Assembly: GCA_015179045.1 (NCBI GenBank)
Contig: WHUZ01000008.1
Span: 868,001-932,000, forward strand
Source: Kalaharituber pfeilii
Taxonomy: Eukaryota > Ascomycota > Pezizomycetes > Pezizales > Pezizaceae
Reading direction: 5' to 3'
Length of the DNA stretch: 64,000 bases
Part shown: piece after piece, positions 11,683-23,635 of the stretch
How the letters are laid out: every line of letters begins with the position of its first letter
How positions within the stretch are numbered: the stretch's first letter is position 1
Notes under the pieces: model-generated
What the model saw: only the letters and a program-made list of their open reading frames with translations
The model's database searches: none
Told to the model about the DNA's origin: nothing
Made by a program: the position numbers and the translations under genes

Positions 11683-12225
11683 TAAAGGAGAGGGAGATCG
11701 TTCGTACGAGAGTGGCAAGCGTAACAAGTTAGCAGCTTAAGAGAGTGGAGGAAAGCCTTACTGCAGTGGTAGTTAGGCTTGGGACAGCTACAATTGAGGA
11801 AAAGGATGCTGCCAGAAGGAGAGAGGAGGAGACAAAGAGGAAGAATCTGGAGATTGAGGTGAAAAGAGAGACTGAAAAAAGCCTTAGCTCTTGCAAAGGT
11901 ACAGGAGGCGAAGCAGAGGGAGGCAAGAGAGAGAAGTGAGCACGAGGCCCAGGCAGCAGCAAGAGCGAAAGATTGACCTCGAAAAAGCAGCGAAAAAGGC
12001 AGCACTAGAAGCAGAACTGGAAGCCACGGAGAAAAAGTCTGCTAGGATCCAAATTGAAATGAATGAGAAGGGCTAGCAAGGAAGAGAAGAAACAAGCCTA
12101 TGAGGAGGAAGAGAAGGCACAAAAGAAAGCTGCTGAAGCTCAGGAAGCAGCTGAGCGTGTCAGGCTGGGCCAGATAAGGGCAGAGGGAGAGTCCTGGGAG
12201 GTTGTAGGTACAAAGATCAGGAAAT
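11683..12225 (+). pseudogene. Frame-broken coiled-coil coding relic
   Basis: Plus-strand frames carry consecutive pieces of one Lys/Glu/Ala-rich helical sequence: RRREEETKRKNLEIEVKRE (about 11813-11870), then KVQEAKQREARERSEHEAQA, then KIDLEKAAKKAALEAELEA (about 11967-12030), then EEKKQAYEEEEKAQKKAAEA (about 12074-12150). Each piece lies in a different frame or is cut by stops, so at least three breaks are needed to read it through. This suggests a decayed gene, perhaps the charged tail of a transposase or another coiled-coil protein. No catalytic domain is recognisable, and I do not assign a family. Confidence 0.4.
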
Positions 12226-12779
12226 GGGTAATAATCTCTCTTTACAAACAGGCGGCGATATGTGAGGGGGAGAGATGGGAGGAGGAGAGAAAGAAGCATC
12301 TAGGGGATGTTTTAAATGCACTGCTTGCACTGGAGAGTAGAAATCTAATTGCAGCTGGTTTATATCAAGTAGCATCACAGGATAATGCTTATGCCATCTA
12401 TTAGCAAGAGTATATTTTTGCATCTTGTATTCCCAATCTGATAAGGTAGTAGAGATTTACTAGCTGTCACTGAACAACTGGGAATGACTACCAGAAAAAA
12501 TATGCCAGCCAAACTAAGCAGGTGTCGTGAGGTACCTACTCTGCGAAATTTATTGGTAAGTAGTCTGAATTACCACGAATATGTCTCTACATCGTTGCAT
12601 ACATACACATATCAATTTTACGCCCTCTCTAAGTCAACGAGCTGGAACACAACAGGCGCTTACGAGCGACATACAAACTATCATGACACTTATGATTTTT
12701 AATTCAGGTTCAGACTCCAATTCAGATTCAAAGAAAATTGATAAGTGATGAAGACATAAATATGAATAGGATATGTGTA
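12226..12779. other. Intergenic
   Basis: AT-rich sequence after the coiled-coil relic. No gene, repeat or structured element was recognised. Confidence 0.5.
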
Positions 12780-13345
12780 CGTTATTTGTGCTTGTGTTAC
12801 GGGTTCACCGCAACCGTAGGGCGGGCAGTCGGTGGATGCACGCACGCATACGAAATGCGCATCCAAGCAATATGCGACAGCCGGCGACGGCGTCGCAGTT
12901 ACATAAATTAGTGCTATATGAGCTACGCAGAGGACTAGCGAGCATCGCTAGTCAAGTGTCTTTTTGACCTGGCGGACGGTAACTCTCTGCGTTTACCAGA
13001 TCCGTTACAGCTTGTAGATACGCACTGGATGATTGACATGAAGCGGGATGTGAATGCGCAGGTTCTGCATATGGTGCGAAATAATGCGCGTGTATGCAGC
13101 AAAGTAGGCTAACTGAGCGCTACTTACCAGAAGAGCCCGTTACCAGTCGAATTTGACTGGTAACAGGCGTTACGTTGGTAATGGACACTACCAGCCAAAG
13201 TAGTGGTATCATACTTTCTGGTAGCCATTCGTCGACAACCCCTACTACCACTGTCAACCACGGTAATCCAGTACGAGTAGTAGTAACCAATAATACCCAG
13301 CAAAGTGCGTAGCTACCGCAGACGTTGCACCAGACCTACCAGACG
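12780..13345. other. Palindrome-rich block of unknown nature
   Basis: A block that looks GC-richer than its flanks and holds several perfect hairpins. They are GGATGC..GCATCC around 12833-12863, GCGAC-GGC-GTCGC at about 12884-12896, GACTAGCGA-GCA-TCGCTAGTC at 12933-12953, and GTTACCAGTC-GAATTT-GACTGGTAAC at 13139-13164. Variants of the GGTAAC/GTTACC and CTACCAG words recur across it. It could be a foldback transposon remnant or a structured transcript. No protein-coding frame was seen. Confidence 0.45.
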
Positions 13346-13764
13346 GCCGGAGTAAAAATCAAGTGGCCTTTTTTTTTTTTCTTTTTTACCCCCCGGCTCA
13401 TCAGGTCAAGTGAGTGTAATGACAATTCACAACTTTGGTTTGTGCTTGCAAAGTACCTCAGTCACAAAGAATAGATTAACAAGGGCGTAGAAACCAGATA
13501 GACAAAAAGAAACTGGGTCCAGACTAAATGGTCAAGTCCCTAAAATCTACAATCTCATTACACAGAAACCTTATTTGCCCATCATCCCCCCCTCAATACC
13601 TCGATTTCTTCGCCTGCCTGCCTCCCCCATATCCACTCCCCTCGCCATACTCATCCGCAAAATCAAATACAAACCCCCACTTGCACCACCCGCACTCCTC
13701 ACCGCATTCGCCCCTCTCTTCGTTACCGCCGCGGCCACTGCAGCTGCAGCTCCTCCACCTTCAT
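13346..13764. other. 3' flank of the CDK10-like gene
   Basis: Contains a T12 run with C-rich ends (about 13371-13396), then plain sequence leading to the minus-strand stop at 13765. No gene seen. Confidence 0.5.
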
Positions 13765-15720
13765 CTATGAGCGTATCCTCATACCTTGTTGATACTGTGC
13801 CTTTCCCTCTTGCATAGTCACCGCCGCCCCTCCTATCCTCACCAGTAGCTTCACCGCCTCTATAATCTCCATCTCTATCTCTCGACCTGCCACTTCTTTC
13901 CTTTTCCTTTTCCCTCCCACTCTTGTCATCCGAATGTCCCCTTGCACCCATATACGTCTCCCCTTCAAAATCCCCGCTTCCGGCACCACCCCGATGTCTC
14001 TACCCCTATCACCCTTTCTCACCTCCCCGAAACTCGGCATCATACTCACATCGCTTACCCTCGGCTCCTCCACTCTAAACCATCTACTCTCCAACGCCCT
14101 CCTCGCGCTAATCCTTCTCTCTGGATCCCAACATACCATCTCCTTCATTAGCACCAGCGCTTCCCTGGTCGCTTGTCCCTTAAACCTATGGTCAAGCGAC
14201 TTGATGTTCCCTTCTCCACCTCCTCTTCCGACCTCCTCCTGTCTCCGGAACATCAGCTGTCCAGAGAACCTTGGTAATAAGCGCATCTTCGGCCACGTTT
14301 CATCTGTCGGCGGGCCTAGGAGCTGAATGATCAGGGAGATTTGTTCGAGCTCGGTGTTGCCGGGGACGAGGGGGACGAGGAGGATGAGCTCGCCCATGAT
14401 GAGCCCGCAGGACCAGATGTCAGCGGATTTGGTATAGCGGGTGCAGCCGAGGAGTATCTCGGGAGGGCGATACCATACTGTGACGACGTCAGGCGTGAGA
14501 GGGCGGGGAGTGTAGGGACGAGCCATGCCGAAGTCGGCTTTTGTGATGGTCGAGTTAGTAGTTGTACTACAGTCAATTGGAGCCGAAAGGAGGGAAAAGG
14601 GAGAAAACCTAGTTTCAGGACGCCGTTTCTTGTGTAGAGAAGGTTGGACATTTTAATATCGCTAGGGCAAGTGTCAGCATGGAATGTAGATGAAGTGTAT
14701 ACGGGAAATGTTTATGAAAGATACCGATGTATTATATCGTGCTTATGGATATACTCTACTCCTTCTAGGAGCTGCTTCATCAGGCATTTGACTACCCTCA
14801 CATGAATAAAATCAAAGTCAATTTCCAAGAATTGAGTAACTGGAATATGTACCGAAACTCACCTTCACTCGCAGTAAACCTTACATGCAACTCATCCAAC
14901 AAATATGCCATATCCTGTACGAAATCCCGCGGCGCGAAGCTCTCAGACCTCCGGCGCCCGACCGGAAATCCACTCAGCCAGCCAATGATGCGTTCAAATC
15001 CTCTTTCACTTCACCATCGGGGAGGGGAGGCCGGCTCCCCCCCCCACACATTACAATCATCCCCACCTCCCCATCACCACCACACCCACCAACCTCCGCC
15101 CCACTCCCCATCCCCCTCCGTGCTCGAACACAGGGATATTCACCAACCTGCTCAGCATACTCCATAACCATGTACACATCCGCCATGTCGCTACCCACTG
15201 CGACCTCCAACACACCTACGATATTCGGATGCCGCAAGGACCGAAGCAGCGCGATTTCCCGTATGGACGTTATCGGCATCCCGTTGGTACGCTCCCGGTC
15301 TGAGAGGCGCATCTGTTTTAAGGCGACGACTTTGTGAGGCTTCGGCGTCGTGAGGTCGAGTGCGCGGTGCACAACGCCATAGGCTATTTCAGCAAACTGT
15401 TAGTTGTTTTTGCTCCCCTTCACTTTTTTAAAGCGATAAAGAGAAAAGGTTGGGGTGAAGAGGAACACGGCAAGAAATTGAGGCGATTTACTTCCTTCTC
15501 CAAGCTGGTTCAGTTTCCTATAATTCTCTATCGGTTGGCATTTTCCTGCATGATAGTCAACAAAGGCATCCATTAACACGGACTGTGAACCTCTCCCCAA
15601 TTCTTCTCAGTCAAGACCCGTGATCTTACCTAATAGCCCCTGTGGAAGATCCAAATCCAACTCCTCTCCCGATATCGACAGCCACCTCGGGCCATTCCAT
15701 TCGCTATCTCTGTCGGCCAT
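13765..15720 (-). CDS. cdk10: Cyclin-dependent kinase, CDK10 type
   Basis: Seven exons: 15720-15630, 15545-15492, 15383-15148, 14914-14863, 14791-14725, 14661-14609 and 14537-13765. All introns keep phase and give about 441 aa. The N-terminus LLGKCQPIENYRKLNQLGEG leads into the glycine loop GEGTYGVV (residues 46-53). The catalytic Lys is K71 (VVALK), the cyclin-binding helix reads PITSIREI (85-92), the catalytic loop HRDIKMSN has D168, and ADFG starts at 185. The activation segment reads TPDVVTVWYRPPE, and the CMGC insert follows. The PITSxRE helix and the LLG.C...Y..LN lead-in fit CDK10/CDK11; CDK10 fits best because no long N-terminal extension is present. A basic tail of about 130 residues has no recognisable domain. 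Upstream in-frame Met codons exist at about 15807, but MADRDSEW is the better start. Confidence 0.88.
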
Positions 15721-16290
15721 TGCTTTCCTGGTCTGTTTATTTGCAGAATGCGCGATGCGATTTGCTGTGCAGAAGGTATTGGACAGCAAAGATGCAGATA
15801 GTAACATATGCTTGCCAAGAGCTAAATTGTGGTGATGAGATAAGCAACATCTTGGCTAAAAATTCAAAGTTACCATGATCTAGGCTCACGCCGTGATAAG
15901 TAGCTACAGCATTATCCGCTCCAAGGGACTAGCGTAGCAGCAGCATGCTTAAATGTAGTGCAAATATAATTACAATGCATCATAGATACTTTTTTTTTGA
16001 ATATTCGAATTACGCTTGTGGATAAAGAGTGCAGTCATACTTTAGAAACCCCAAACACCGAAGCGTTCAAAACTCAGGCTCAATTACACAGACCGCCACC
16101 CTAGAATATAATACAAGAACGCTGTTACCCTGAACAGGGAGCAGAGCCGAATAGCTCAATAGACAATCATCACATGCTCATCAATTGTCATCTGTTAAGT
16201 AACTTCAAGAACAACCGAAATGGAGCAGTATATACCCAATGTATTTATGCCAACAAGAATCTAGTAAGCATCTAGCTCCAGAATCATTGT
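15721..16290. other. Intergenic between isocitrate lyase 3' end and CDK10-like promoter
   Basis: Short AT-rich spacer of 570 bp between two minus-strand genes. It serves as promoter of the kinase gene and 3' UTR of isocitrate lyase. A T9 run lies near 15990. Confidence 0.6.
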
Positions 16291-18145
16291 CTATTTGCTT
16301 TCAAACTATATTGCAAATGCCATTAGCAGTCCATCCCAGATGATCAAAATATTGGCGAGCTCACCTGGGTCTCCGTCACCCCCTTACCCATCGCCGCCGT
16401 CGAGTTCACACCGCCAGTGATCATCTTCAACATATTATCCACATAATTAGCGCCACTCCACTTCTGGTGCGTCACCACATCAATTCTATTTTCCATCTCC
16501 GGCTCTTGCACAAGCTCGCCATACGCTGCCATGCCGCGTTTCGCGTATGCTTTCGCAAAGGTGTCGCTGATGAGCGCATTGGTATGTAATCCTGCCAGCG
16601 TAATGAATTGCCAGCAGTACCCAAGCTTTCCGAGACGTGTAATGTACGTCTCTTGCTCGTCTCTAGGCATAGCAGCCTTCCAGTTGAAGGACGGGGACAG
16701 GTTATACGCAAGCTTCTGGTGCGGCCAGGCGACATGCACACCTTCAGCAAACTCAACTGCCTGTGCGTAATCCGGCTTTTTGGACTCCATCCACAAGCAG
16801 TCTGCATATGGGGCATATGCAATGGCACGATTGACTGCACATGGTGTGCCACCTTGGTATCTGTAGTATCCTTCCCGAGTCCTTGGAGACTCCCAGTCAA
16901 AGAAGATGTCCTTGCCAGTGAGATTCTTAGCGATAACTCTAGCTTCAGTATTGCTCTTTCCTTTTGCAGCCTTCTTATATTCTGTGATCAGAGCATCCTT
17001 GTTAGGGTGAGCGCCGGCCTTGATCACGTCAATAACAGCATCGTCAAAGAGCTTGATGCCCGCAGCAGCAATCCAAGCATCCTCGACAGCCTGGAGAGCA
17101 TCACCATACTTACCTGCAGCCTCTGCAGCAGCCATTACGGCGTGCAATGGCTGAAGGGTAGGATTGGTGCACCCAAGAATGAAAGCATGGTCTCGAGGAT
17201 CAATGGTTGAAGTGATCAATGTAGCGGCCTCGGAGTCGGTACGAGCGACGCAAATAAGATCAACACCTAAACCGCATGTGTAAGCTGGAATGTACAAAAA
17301 CTTCAAGGTTTGGTGGATTCATACCCATGATATCCGCCTGGGCCCTGATAGCAACCAAGCGGTTTACGTGCTCGCTAATCGGCACCAAAACTTTTCCAGC
17401 CATGTGACCGCACTTCTTTGTTCCTGGCGCCTGATCTTCAATATGTATACCAGCAGCACCCCTCTCGACGAATAACTTTGTAAGCTTCATGATAGCTGTA
17501 AGACCGCCATGACCAGTATCTGCATCAGCGATGATGGGCCTCAAGTAGTCAACTTGGGTTGCTGGTCGTTGTCCCTTTGGCTTAGAAAGCCTCTCTTCTC
17601 GTTGCTTTCGGTCATGGAAGAGCTGTGCCATGAAAAGGTGCTCCACTTTGTTCGGCACAGTATCCTGTAAACATGTTAACATTCAAATTGCGTTATACAC
17701 GGTATTTAAACAGACCATAGGATAATCAGCCAAATCGGGAGAGGGCTCATTCGAGGTGCTAGCAGTTGAAGAGCATTGCCATCCAGAAACGTAAACAGTG
17801 TCGAGGTATTTGGCCATCTGGGTAACCATTACTGGGTCCAAGCAGCCATATGTAAAGCTTGCGGTTTTTGTCTGTTCCACAATTAGAATGATTACTCTAG
17901 TATACATTCACTCAATTGCATTCTGCACCCACATTAAACCTCTCCTCCAAAAGCGTCCATAGCTTCTTCGCTTGAGCATTGCTTGGATAGTTGATCTGCA
18001 AATTGCCTCTCTTCGCAACAATTTGCTCGGCGGTATATGGCCTTTTTGTGTATCTCCATCGGGGCGACTTCCACCACTCTTTAACGGCAGCAACTTCAGC
18101 TTGGAAGGCAGCCTCTTCGGCATCGATGTTGACCGGTGAAAGCAT
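16291..18145 (-). CDS. icl1: Isocitrate lyase
   Basis: Five exons, 18145-17933, 17871-17716, 17664-17325, 17266-16365 and 16305-16291, give about 541 aa. The enzyme splits isocitrate into glyoxylate and succinate in the glyoxylate cycle, normally in peroxisomes of fungi. Signature blocks are [21 protein letters not shown]-like [37 protein letters not shown], the catalytic KKCGH (in [13 protein letters not shown]), [12 protein letters not shown] and NLSPSFNW. The last 15-nt exon is chosen because exon 4 reaches a strong donor (CAG|GTGAGC) followed by a 59-nt intron with CTAAT branch and TAG acceptor, giving the C-terminus TETQFESK. Reading through gives [10 protein letters not shown] instead. 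Neither end is a canonical SKL signal. Expression is likely induced on C2 compounds and fatty acids and repressed by glucose (family knowledge). Confidence 0.97.
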
Positions 18146-18319
18146 GGCTATATATGTGAAAGATGTATGTATACGTGATGGGATAATGAACGCACGCGCG
18201 CTACTGCAACTAAAGAACTGATCTGGACCTACGGCGCACAGTATATCAATTGCAATAGGGATGACTCAGAGGGGAAAAAAGAACCAGCAAAATAGCTGCG
18301 AGTAAGCTCCATCTTGGGG

Positions 18320-18327
18320 TATATAAA
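18320..18327 (-). promoter_or_regulatory. TATA-like box upstream of isocitrate lyase
   Basis: The plus strand reads TATATAAA, giving TTTATATA on the gene strand, about 175 bp before the ATG at 18145. Position and sequence suit a regulated fungal promoter. Confidence 0.45.
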
Positions 18328-18679
18328 GCGCAAGCTCGGCCCTTGAGGCATGACAGTTCGGGCCAGCTCGGGTGAATGGAACAGCCAGAGATACGTGCCT
18401 TGGATCTCAGAATCTTGCGGCTACGAGTCTCGCATGGTGAACTGTTTTCGGACCAAGTGCCTTTTGGTTCAAATAGCGTTTAGTGCGTGGATGGGGGCCA
18501 GTAGGGTTCGCGGGGGCGCCAGGTCTCACTCACATGTGAAGGCAAGCAAGTAGGGACGCCGAGCAGCGCCGTGTCCCTTTTCGCACCAGTGGTCGTGTGC
18601 CTCTGCATCGGATAAACCCGTCATGCCATAGGCCCGCTCATCACGTCACACATATCCCGGCGATCCTGCGCTCTTGCAA

Positions 18680-18685
18680 CCTCGG
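18680..18685. promoter_or_regulatory. CCTCGG motif, possible fatty-acid response site
   Basis: CCTCGG lies about 535 bp upstream of the isocitrate lyase start. In Aspergillus this word is the binding site of FarA/FarB, which induce isocitrate lyase on fatty acids. One six-base word can occur by chance. Confidence 0.3.
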
Positions 18686-20180
18686 CACGAGGAGTCTCAG
18701 CAGCCGAGATGTAGCAGCCCATGCGCCAGGGCTGAGGTGCTGGCTTGTTGGCACTCGGATGTTAGGGCTCTGCTCTTCTCACATTGCTTGAGCTTCTGTA
18801 ATGCTAGAATCTGGGAGTAGGCGGAGTGGTGGGAGTGTGGGGTTCTTAGAGGGTTTGTGATTGGCTAGAAGTAGCCTCCGCTACCCGACAGCGTCCTGGA
18901 GGTACTCCGACGCAGCGTACAAGCATCTAGGACTGGCACCCTACCATTCTACATGGGACGCTGCGTACTTGTAACTTAAGCAAACACATGGAAGACCTCT
19001 CTATCTTCAGTTGAGTAACGAGTGGACATGTGCTGTCGCAAACTCGTCTGGGTGTGGTGGAGCATCTTGGCATTTCACGTGCCATGGTGAGGGAAGGCCA
19101 GAGGGGGAGGTGACTACTCGAAAAGGAAGGGGGCACCGGAAAGGAAAGGGTATATAATGAGGGGGAAAGAGGAGAGGTCTCAGGACAAAATAATCATCGT
19201 TACAAGGTTGAAGAAAGTCAGTTCCATAGACCTCGATCAATTCCAGCTATTTGCTCCTTCTTCCCTCTATGATAGTCCACTTTCCTCCTCTACAGTGCCC
19301 TCGGCAATTAGCGCCATCCGGCCTGGTCAGCACTCTTGTTGATATGTACATAGTACTCGAGTAACGCAGCGTTGACCACACGTACTAGTACTAAGGCGAA
19401 AGGCCAAGCCTTCACCCACGCAAATGCTAGCAAGACTTGGAGATTCCAGATGTGGCATGGTGACGCAAGCCACTGCAAAAACTTCTTCCCCAGGTTGAAG
19501 CCAATTTACCTTGTCATACCCATAATCCCCCTCCCCTCTGACACCAAATCTGCCTCGTGAGTTGTTTCATATTCCTGGAGCGAGTTGAGATTCAACGTGA
19601 ATGTGTAGATATGATATGTCGACCCTTCTGGCTCAGATTCTTTGACACACTTATGTAATACGCTTCCATGGATTAATACCAAACTCTGAGCACTTACTTC
19701 TCGAATAACTTGTCGCCATCAATCTCAGTGCTTGCTTCCCTCGAGGTTGCATCCTTAAGTAGTCCATTGCCCTTTCCTGTCGGGAAGCCAGCTTACTCGC
19801 CACCCACTATTCACCTCTTGCATTCGCACAAGACTCTTCCTTATTATTGGCTCTCAGAGTTGAATGCCAGCTGTGAAGCTCAAGTATCCATTTTCTATAG
19901 TAGCATCTTCAACTACATACCAAAACCCTACAGCACTAGGTGGACTGGTACACAGGAATGTACTATTCTAATAGGGTGCGGCGGCACTGCCGATGTCGGG
20001 CTGCTTGCATATGACTAATGATCCAAGTTTCATATCTTCCTACAGGCACCTATTGCTTGCGTGAAAACCGAGTATGGACTCATAAGAATCATTTCAAGTA
20101 CGAAACAGACAACGTGCTATAAAATACTCCTATACCTCTACTTTTGCTGCCCTAATACCACCTCCCAGAAGGTAATAGTA

Positions 20181-20929
20181 GCGGTATTCAGATAACTGTC
20201 TCCATATAAAATGAAATCCGGCAGACAAACCAGTTTATTCAGTCTGTAGTCTGAGGACCTGGATTTTTTCTGCCAACCGAAACCGGCTTTGGGCCCAAAA
20301 ATCCACCGGAATTTATGCATGCCAAGCCCAGGCTACTGCATCGAGGAGTGGTCGAGGACACAAAGTTTCTGCCTGAGAGCAGCAGGGCGAATTAGATCTA
20401 TCAGCTATGGGAAGTAGGGTGAGGTCAGAAGAAGATGAGGAGGAAGGAGGAGGAGGAGGATAGGGGGATAAGAGGGTTGCTGGTGGAGCTTTTAACTCTT
20501 TATGTTTTGCTTTATTTCTCATTCTGGCGCAGTAGTCCCGGAAAAGTGCAATAGCCAGGCACTGTGGCGGTGTATGCTGTTGCTGAAGGGGGGGTAGATG
20601 GTAGATGCCTGGATTAGGTTGTTGCCGAAGGGGGGGAGGTATGTGTTGTATCCTGTGTATATGTAAAAGGGGCAGGACGGAGGTTCTGCTCCTCTCTTAA
20701 CCTACACTCGCAAAACGAAGAAACCCTCCCACAGCACCGTCGGAGACGTAAGACAATAACAAATCAGCAATATGCGTCATATATATGCAGTTGTCACAAA
20801 AATCTGACCAGATTTATATCATGAAAAATTGTGAAAATAAACTGGTTTAACTGGTTTATACCTTGGAAGGACCAGGTAAAATTTTGAAATCCGGAAAATC
20901 CGGCCAGATTTCTCTAATCTGAATACCGC
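20181..20929. mobile_element. Probable non-autonomous hAT-like DNA transposon
   Basis: The ends carry perfect 13-bp terminal inverted repeats: GCGGTATTCAGAT at the left and its reverse complement at the right. The 8 bp flanking them match at 7 of 8 positions: TAATAGTA on the left (20173-20180) and TAATAATA on the right (20930-20937). An 8-bp duplication is characteristic of hAT elements. Near both ends are CCGG/ACCGG-rich stretches, also common in hAT subterminal regions. The 749-bp interior holds no transposase frame, so it would depend on an enzyme made elsewhere. The inverted repeats do not extend far inward, so chance cannot be excluded. Confidence 0.5.
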
Positions 20930-20937
20930 TAATAATA

Positions 20938-23635
20938 AAACTCACCTCCGATTTATTGGGAAAATTGTTATGAACGATTGTTATTGCTTGTATATAAACA
21001 ACTTTATCTCAGGGATCATATAGGATTCAGGGTAATTTGCTAAATAGCCAATCACCCACAAGAGATCAACCCCCCGTGCGCTCTTGTTGGAACGGGGTCT
21101 TTAACAATGAATTCAGCCCCCACCCTGTATCTCTTCGGTAATTGCATCAACCCACCAACTCCGTTATTAAACCCCCGTTCTCTCCACATTCATCAGGATT
21201 TAATTCTATTCCTTATTTTCATCCCAACTCATCCCTGGCACGTAATAAATTAAACGATTTCCTAACATGCTCATGCGCTACAAAGAACACAGCTCGACCA
21301 TTGAGCCTTGTGCGGAGTTTGGCATGTTTAGGCTCCGGGATCGGTTAGTTTGCCAATTGAACATGGGGTAGGCCCGGGCTAGTATGGCATGGATGTAAAT
21401 GTTGTGGGGAGTGTAGAAAAAGTGGAGGAAGGGATGCTTGCGGCATTACGAGATTGTGGATTACTGGAGTGACCAGTCAGTTTTAGGCGTTGCCGAAAAC
21501 TTGCTCAAGTTGCTTTCGAGCTGCGCTCTTGCCTATGTAAATTGCTGGAGAGCGATAGATAAGTAGAAGGACGAAGCAATGAATGGATGGAATAAGGCTT
21601 TCCCCAAATCCTCTATGGGGAGCTGACTATACATTCTGTAGTTTGTCTGTCCCTCTTCACCAAACCTATTGATATGAGTGTGCATGGGTGTAGATGCAGG
21701 GTAAAAGAAATTGTGAGGGGCTAGCCCCGGCGGATAACTGGATCAAAAACTGACCGTTTGTGTTCAACCAAATTGCCGTCCACCCACACACTTGCTCCCT
21801 TCCCCGGTTTAGCCACAATGAAAAAAGAAACATTGATAAGGGCTCCCCAAGTCGAGAAGCGGTTGCCGCAGGAAAATTACAAGCGTTTCCCTTTCATTAC
21901 GCTGATCTTACTAGGATTGGTTCAAGACGACACCCTGGTGTGAGGTTGTGAAAGGGACATGCGTAGAGTTCCCGTGCAAGCATTGAGGGTAAGTCGGTCA
22001 CATATCCCGTAGAATGGCAAAGGTTCAGCAACAAGACAAACTTTCAATCTTACTATGAGATGCATATGTTCTGCTTTCGAAGCCAGCGCCATACTAATGG
22101 ATAGTGCAAGTACTTTGCATATAGGGTAAGTCCCTATGCCAAAGGCAACGATAAAAATGACATGCAGAGTTGAGATATTGGGGCTGAAATCATGCACGGC
22201 TCATCTGGGCCACCTTCAATTCTACCTAGCTCTGCAGATGGTAATTGTATATCATAATCAATCACAAGTAAGCTTAAACAGATAAATTATCTGCAGTACT
22301 ACCCTATGCATGCATGTTTTTCTTTTTTTTTTTTCCTCGGCTGGGGGCGGAACGGGAACGGGGAAAGTGTATAATGCGTTGCCCGGCATATTTGAATTAA
22401 ATTCATATAATTCAAGAGCAGATGAAAGCCTATAGGTCTGGGCTGACGCCGTTTGCCGCAAGATACATAACCATATAGTTGATAATTAAGTCACTACACC
22501 TTGAAAATACCCCGAACATCATACACCTCATACAACACCATAAACCTGCACTCGTTATATTCGAAGGTTAAATAAGAAAGATTATTCCAGGAAGTATACA
22601 ATAGATATATGTAGATACATATATTAGTTTAACATGCTGCAAGATGATACGTGATTTTTTATTTTATTTTTTTTCTTTTTCTTTTTTCCCTCCACGTGCA
22701 CGATATAACCAAGCAGTCCATTGTTATGACCAATCATGACTCTTAGAGCAATATAAAGTTTCGGATGTAAATAAGATAAATATTGGTGACACGCTGAGTG
22801 CAGTACAAACGCTGGAAAGTCATGAAACAGATGTCCATAAATGACCTAATGCCCCCATACACCATTTCTATGTGCTATGTTGATTTTCAAGCAGGGTATC
22901 CTGATCATAACTCAAAAAACTGAACACTCAATAGTCATACGAAGAAGGTCCTGTAACAATAAATGGTGAAACTGGATGCCAGGTTTCCAGGACTGGTAAG
23001 AATATAAATCAAAAACAAAGAAAACCTCAAGGCATAATCATCCAACTAGATTCTCCAATATTTCCGGGACAAACATCCTAGCAAATTTATATCCCAAGAA
23101 CCAATCCCAATGATAACCTATGTTGATAACAATCTGTCCCTTTCCATAAGTTAAAGTCAGAAACAAGCAGAAACCCATAATCCATACCCAAGTAACCGGA
23201 TGACTCCAAAATGTAATGACGCCCAATCACCGCAATCCCCTTTTTCCTCTTTTGTTCAAAAATCTGAGGTAAGTCCAAAAGCACAAGACCCAACAAATAG
23301 CATATAGATTCAAACAGAGGAAATTGAGATTGAAAAGATAAAACATTATATAGGAAATCCGTTTCTCCAAGTAAGCCCTGAATGTAAGTCGCGGATATAT
23401 CAGGCATGTGCGACGCCAAAAGGTAACAAAAAAGGAAACCCTAAGTAATAGAAAATAAAACTAGTATGTGAGACAGAAAACATCTTTACAACCCTAATGA
23501 AGCATGCCAGTTCATAGAAATCATTCTCATAGTTGTCATTGAAACCTGCGCGGAATCCCCAATGACTGAAGTAGCTTGAATAAGCTTTAAAAGAAAGACA
23601 ACGAAAGGTATATTTGTGAGAGATGGCCACGGATA
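20938..23635. other. Gene-free region, AT-rich toward its right end
   Basis: No coherent coding signal. T-rich runs occur at about 22320-22335 and 22656-22688. The part near 23635 is the 3' flank of the ORP1-like gene. Confidence 0.5.

Larger units (their letters stand above)
18146..20172. other. Upstream region of isocitrate lyase and gene-free sequence
   Basis: Holds the isocitrate lyase promoter in its first several hundred bases. Beyond that only short, incoherent open frames occur. A plus-strand TATATAA word at about 19150 has no gene behind it. Confidence 0.55.
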
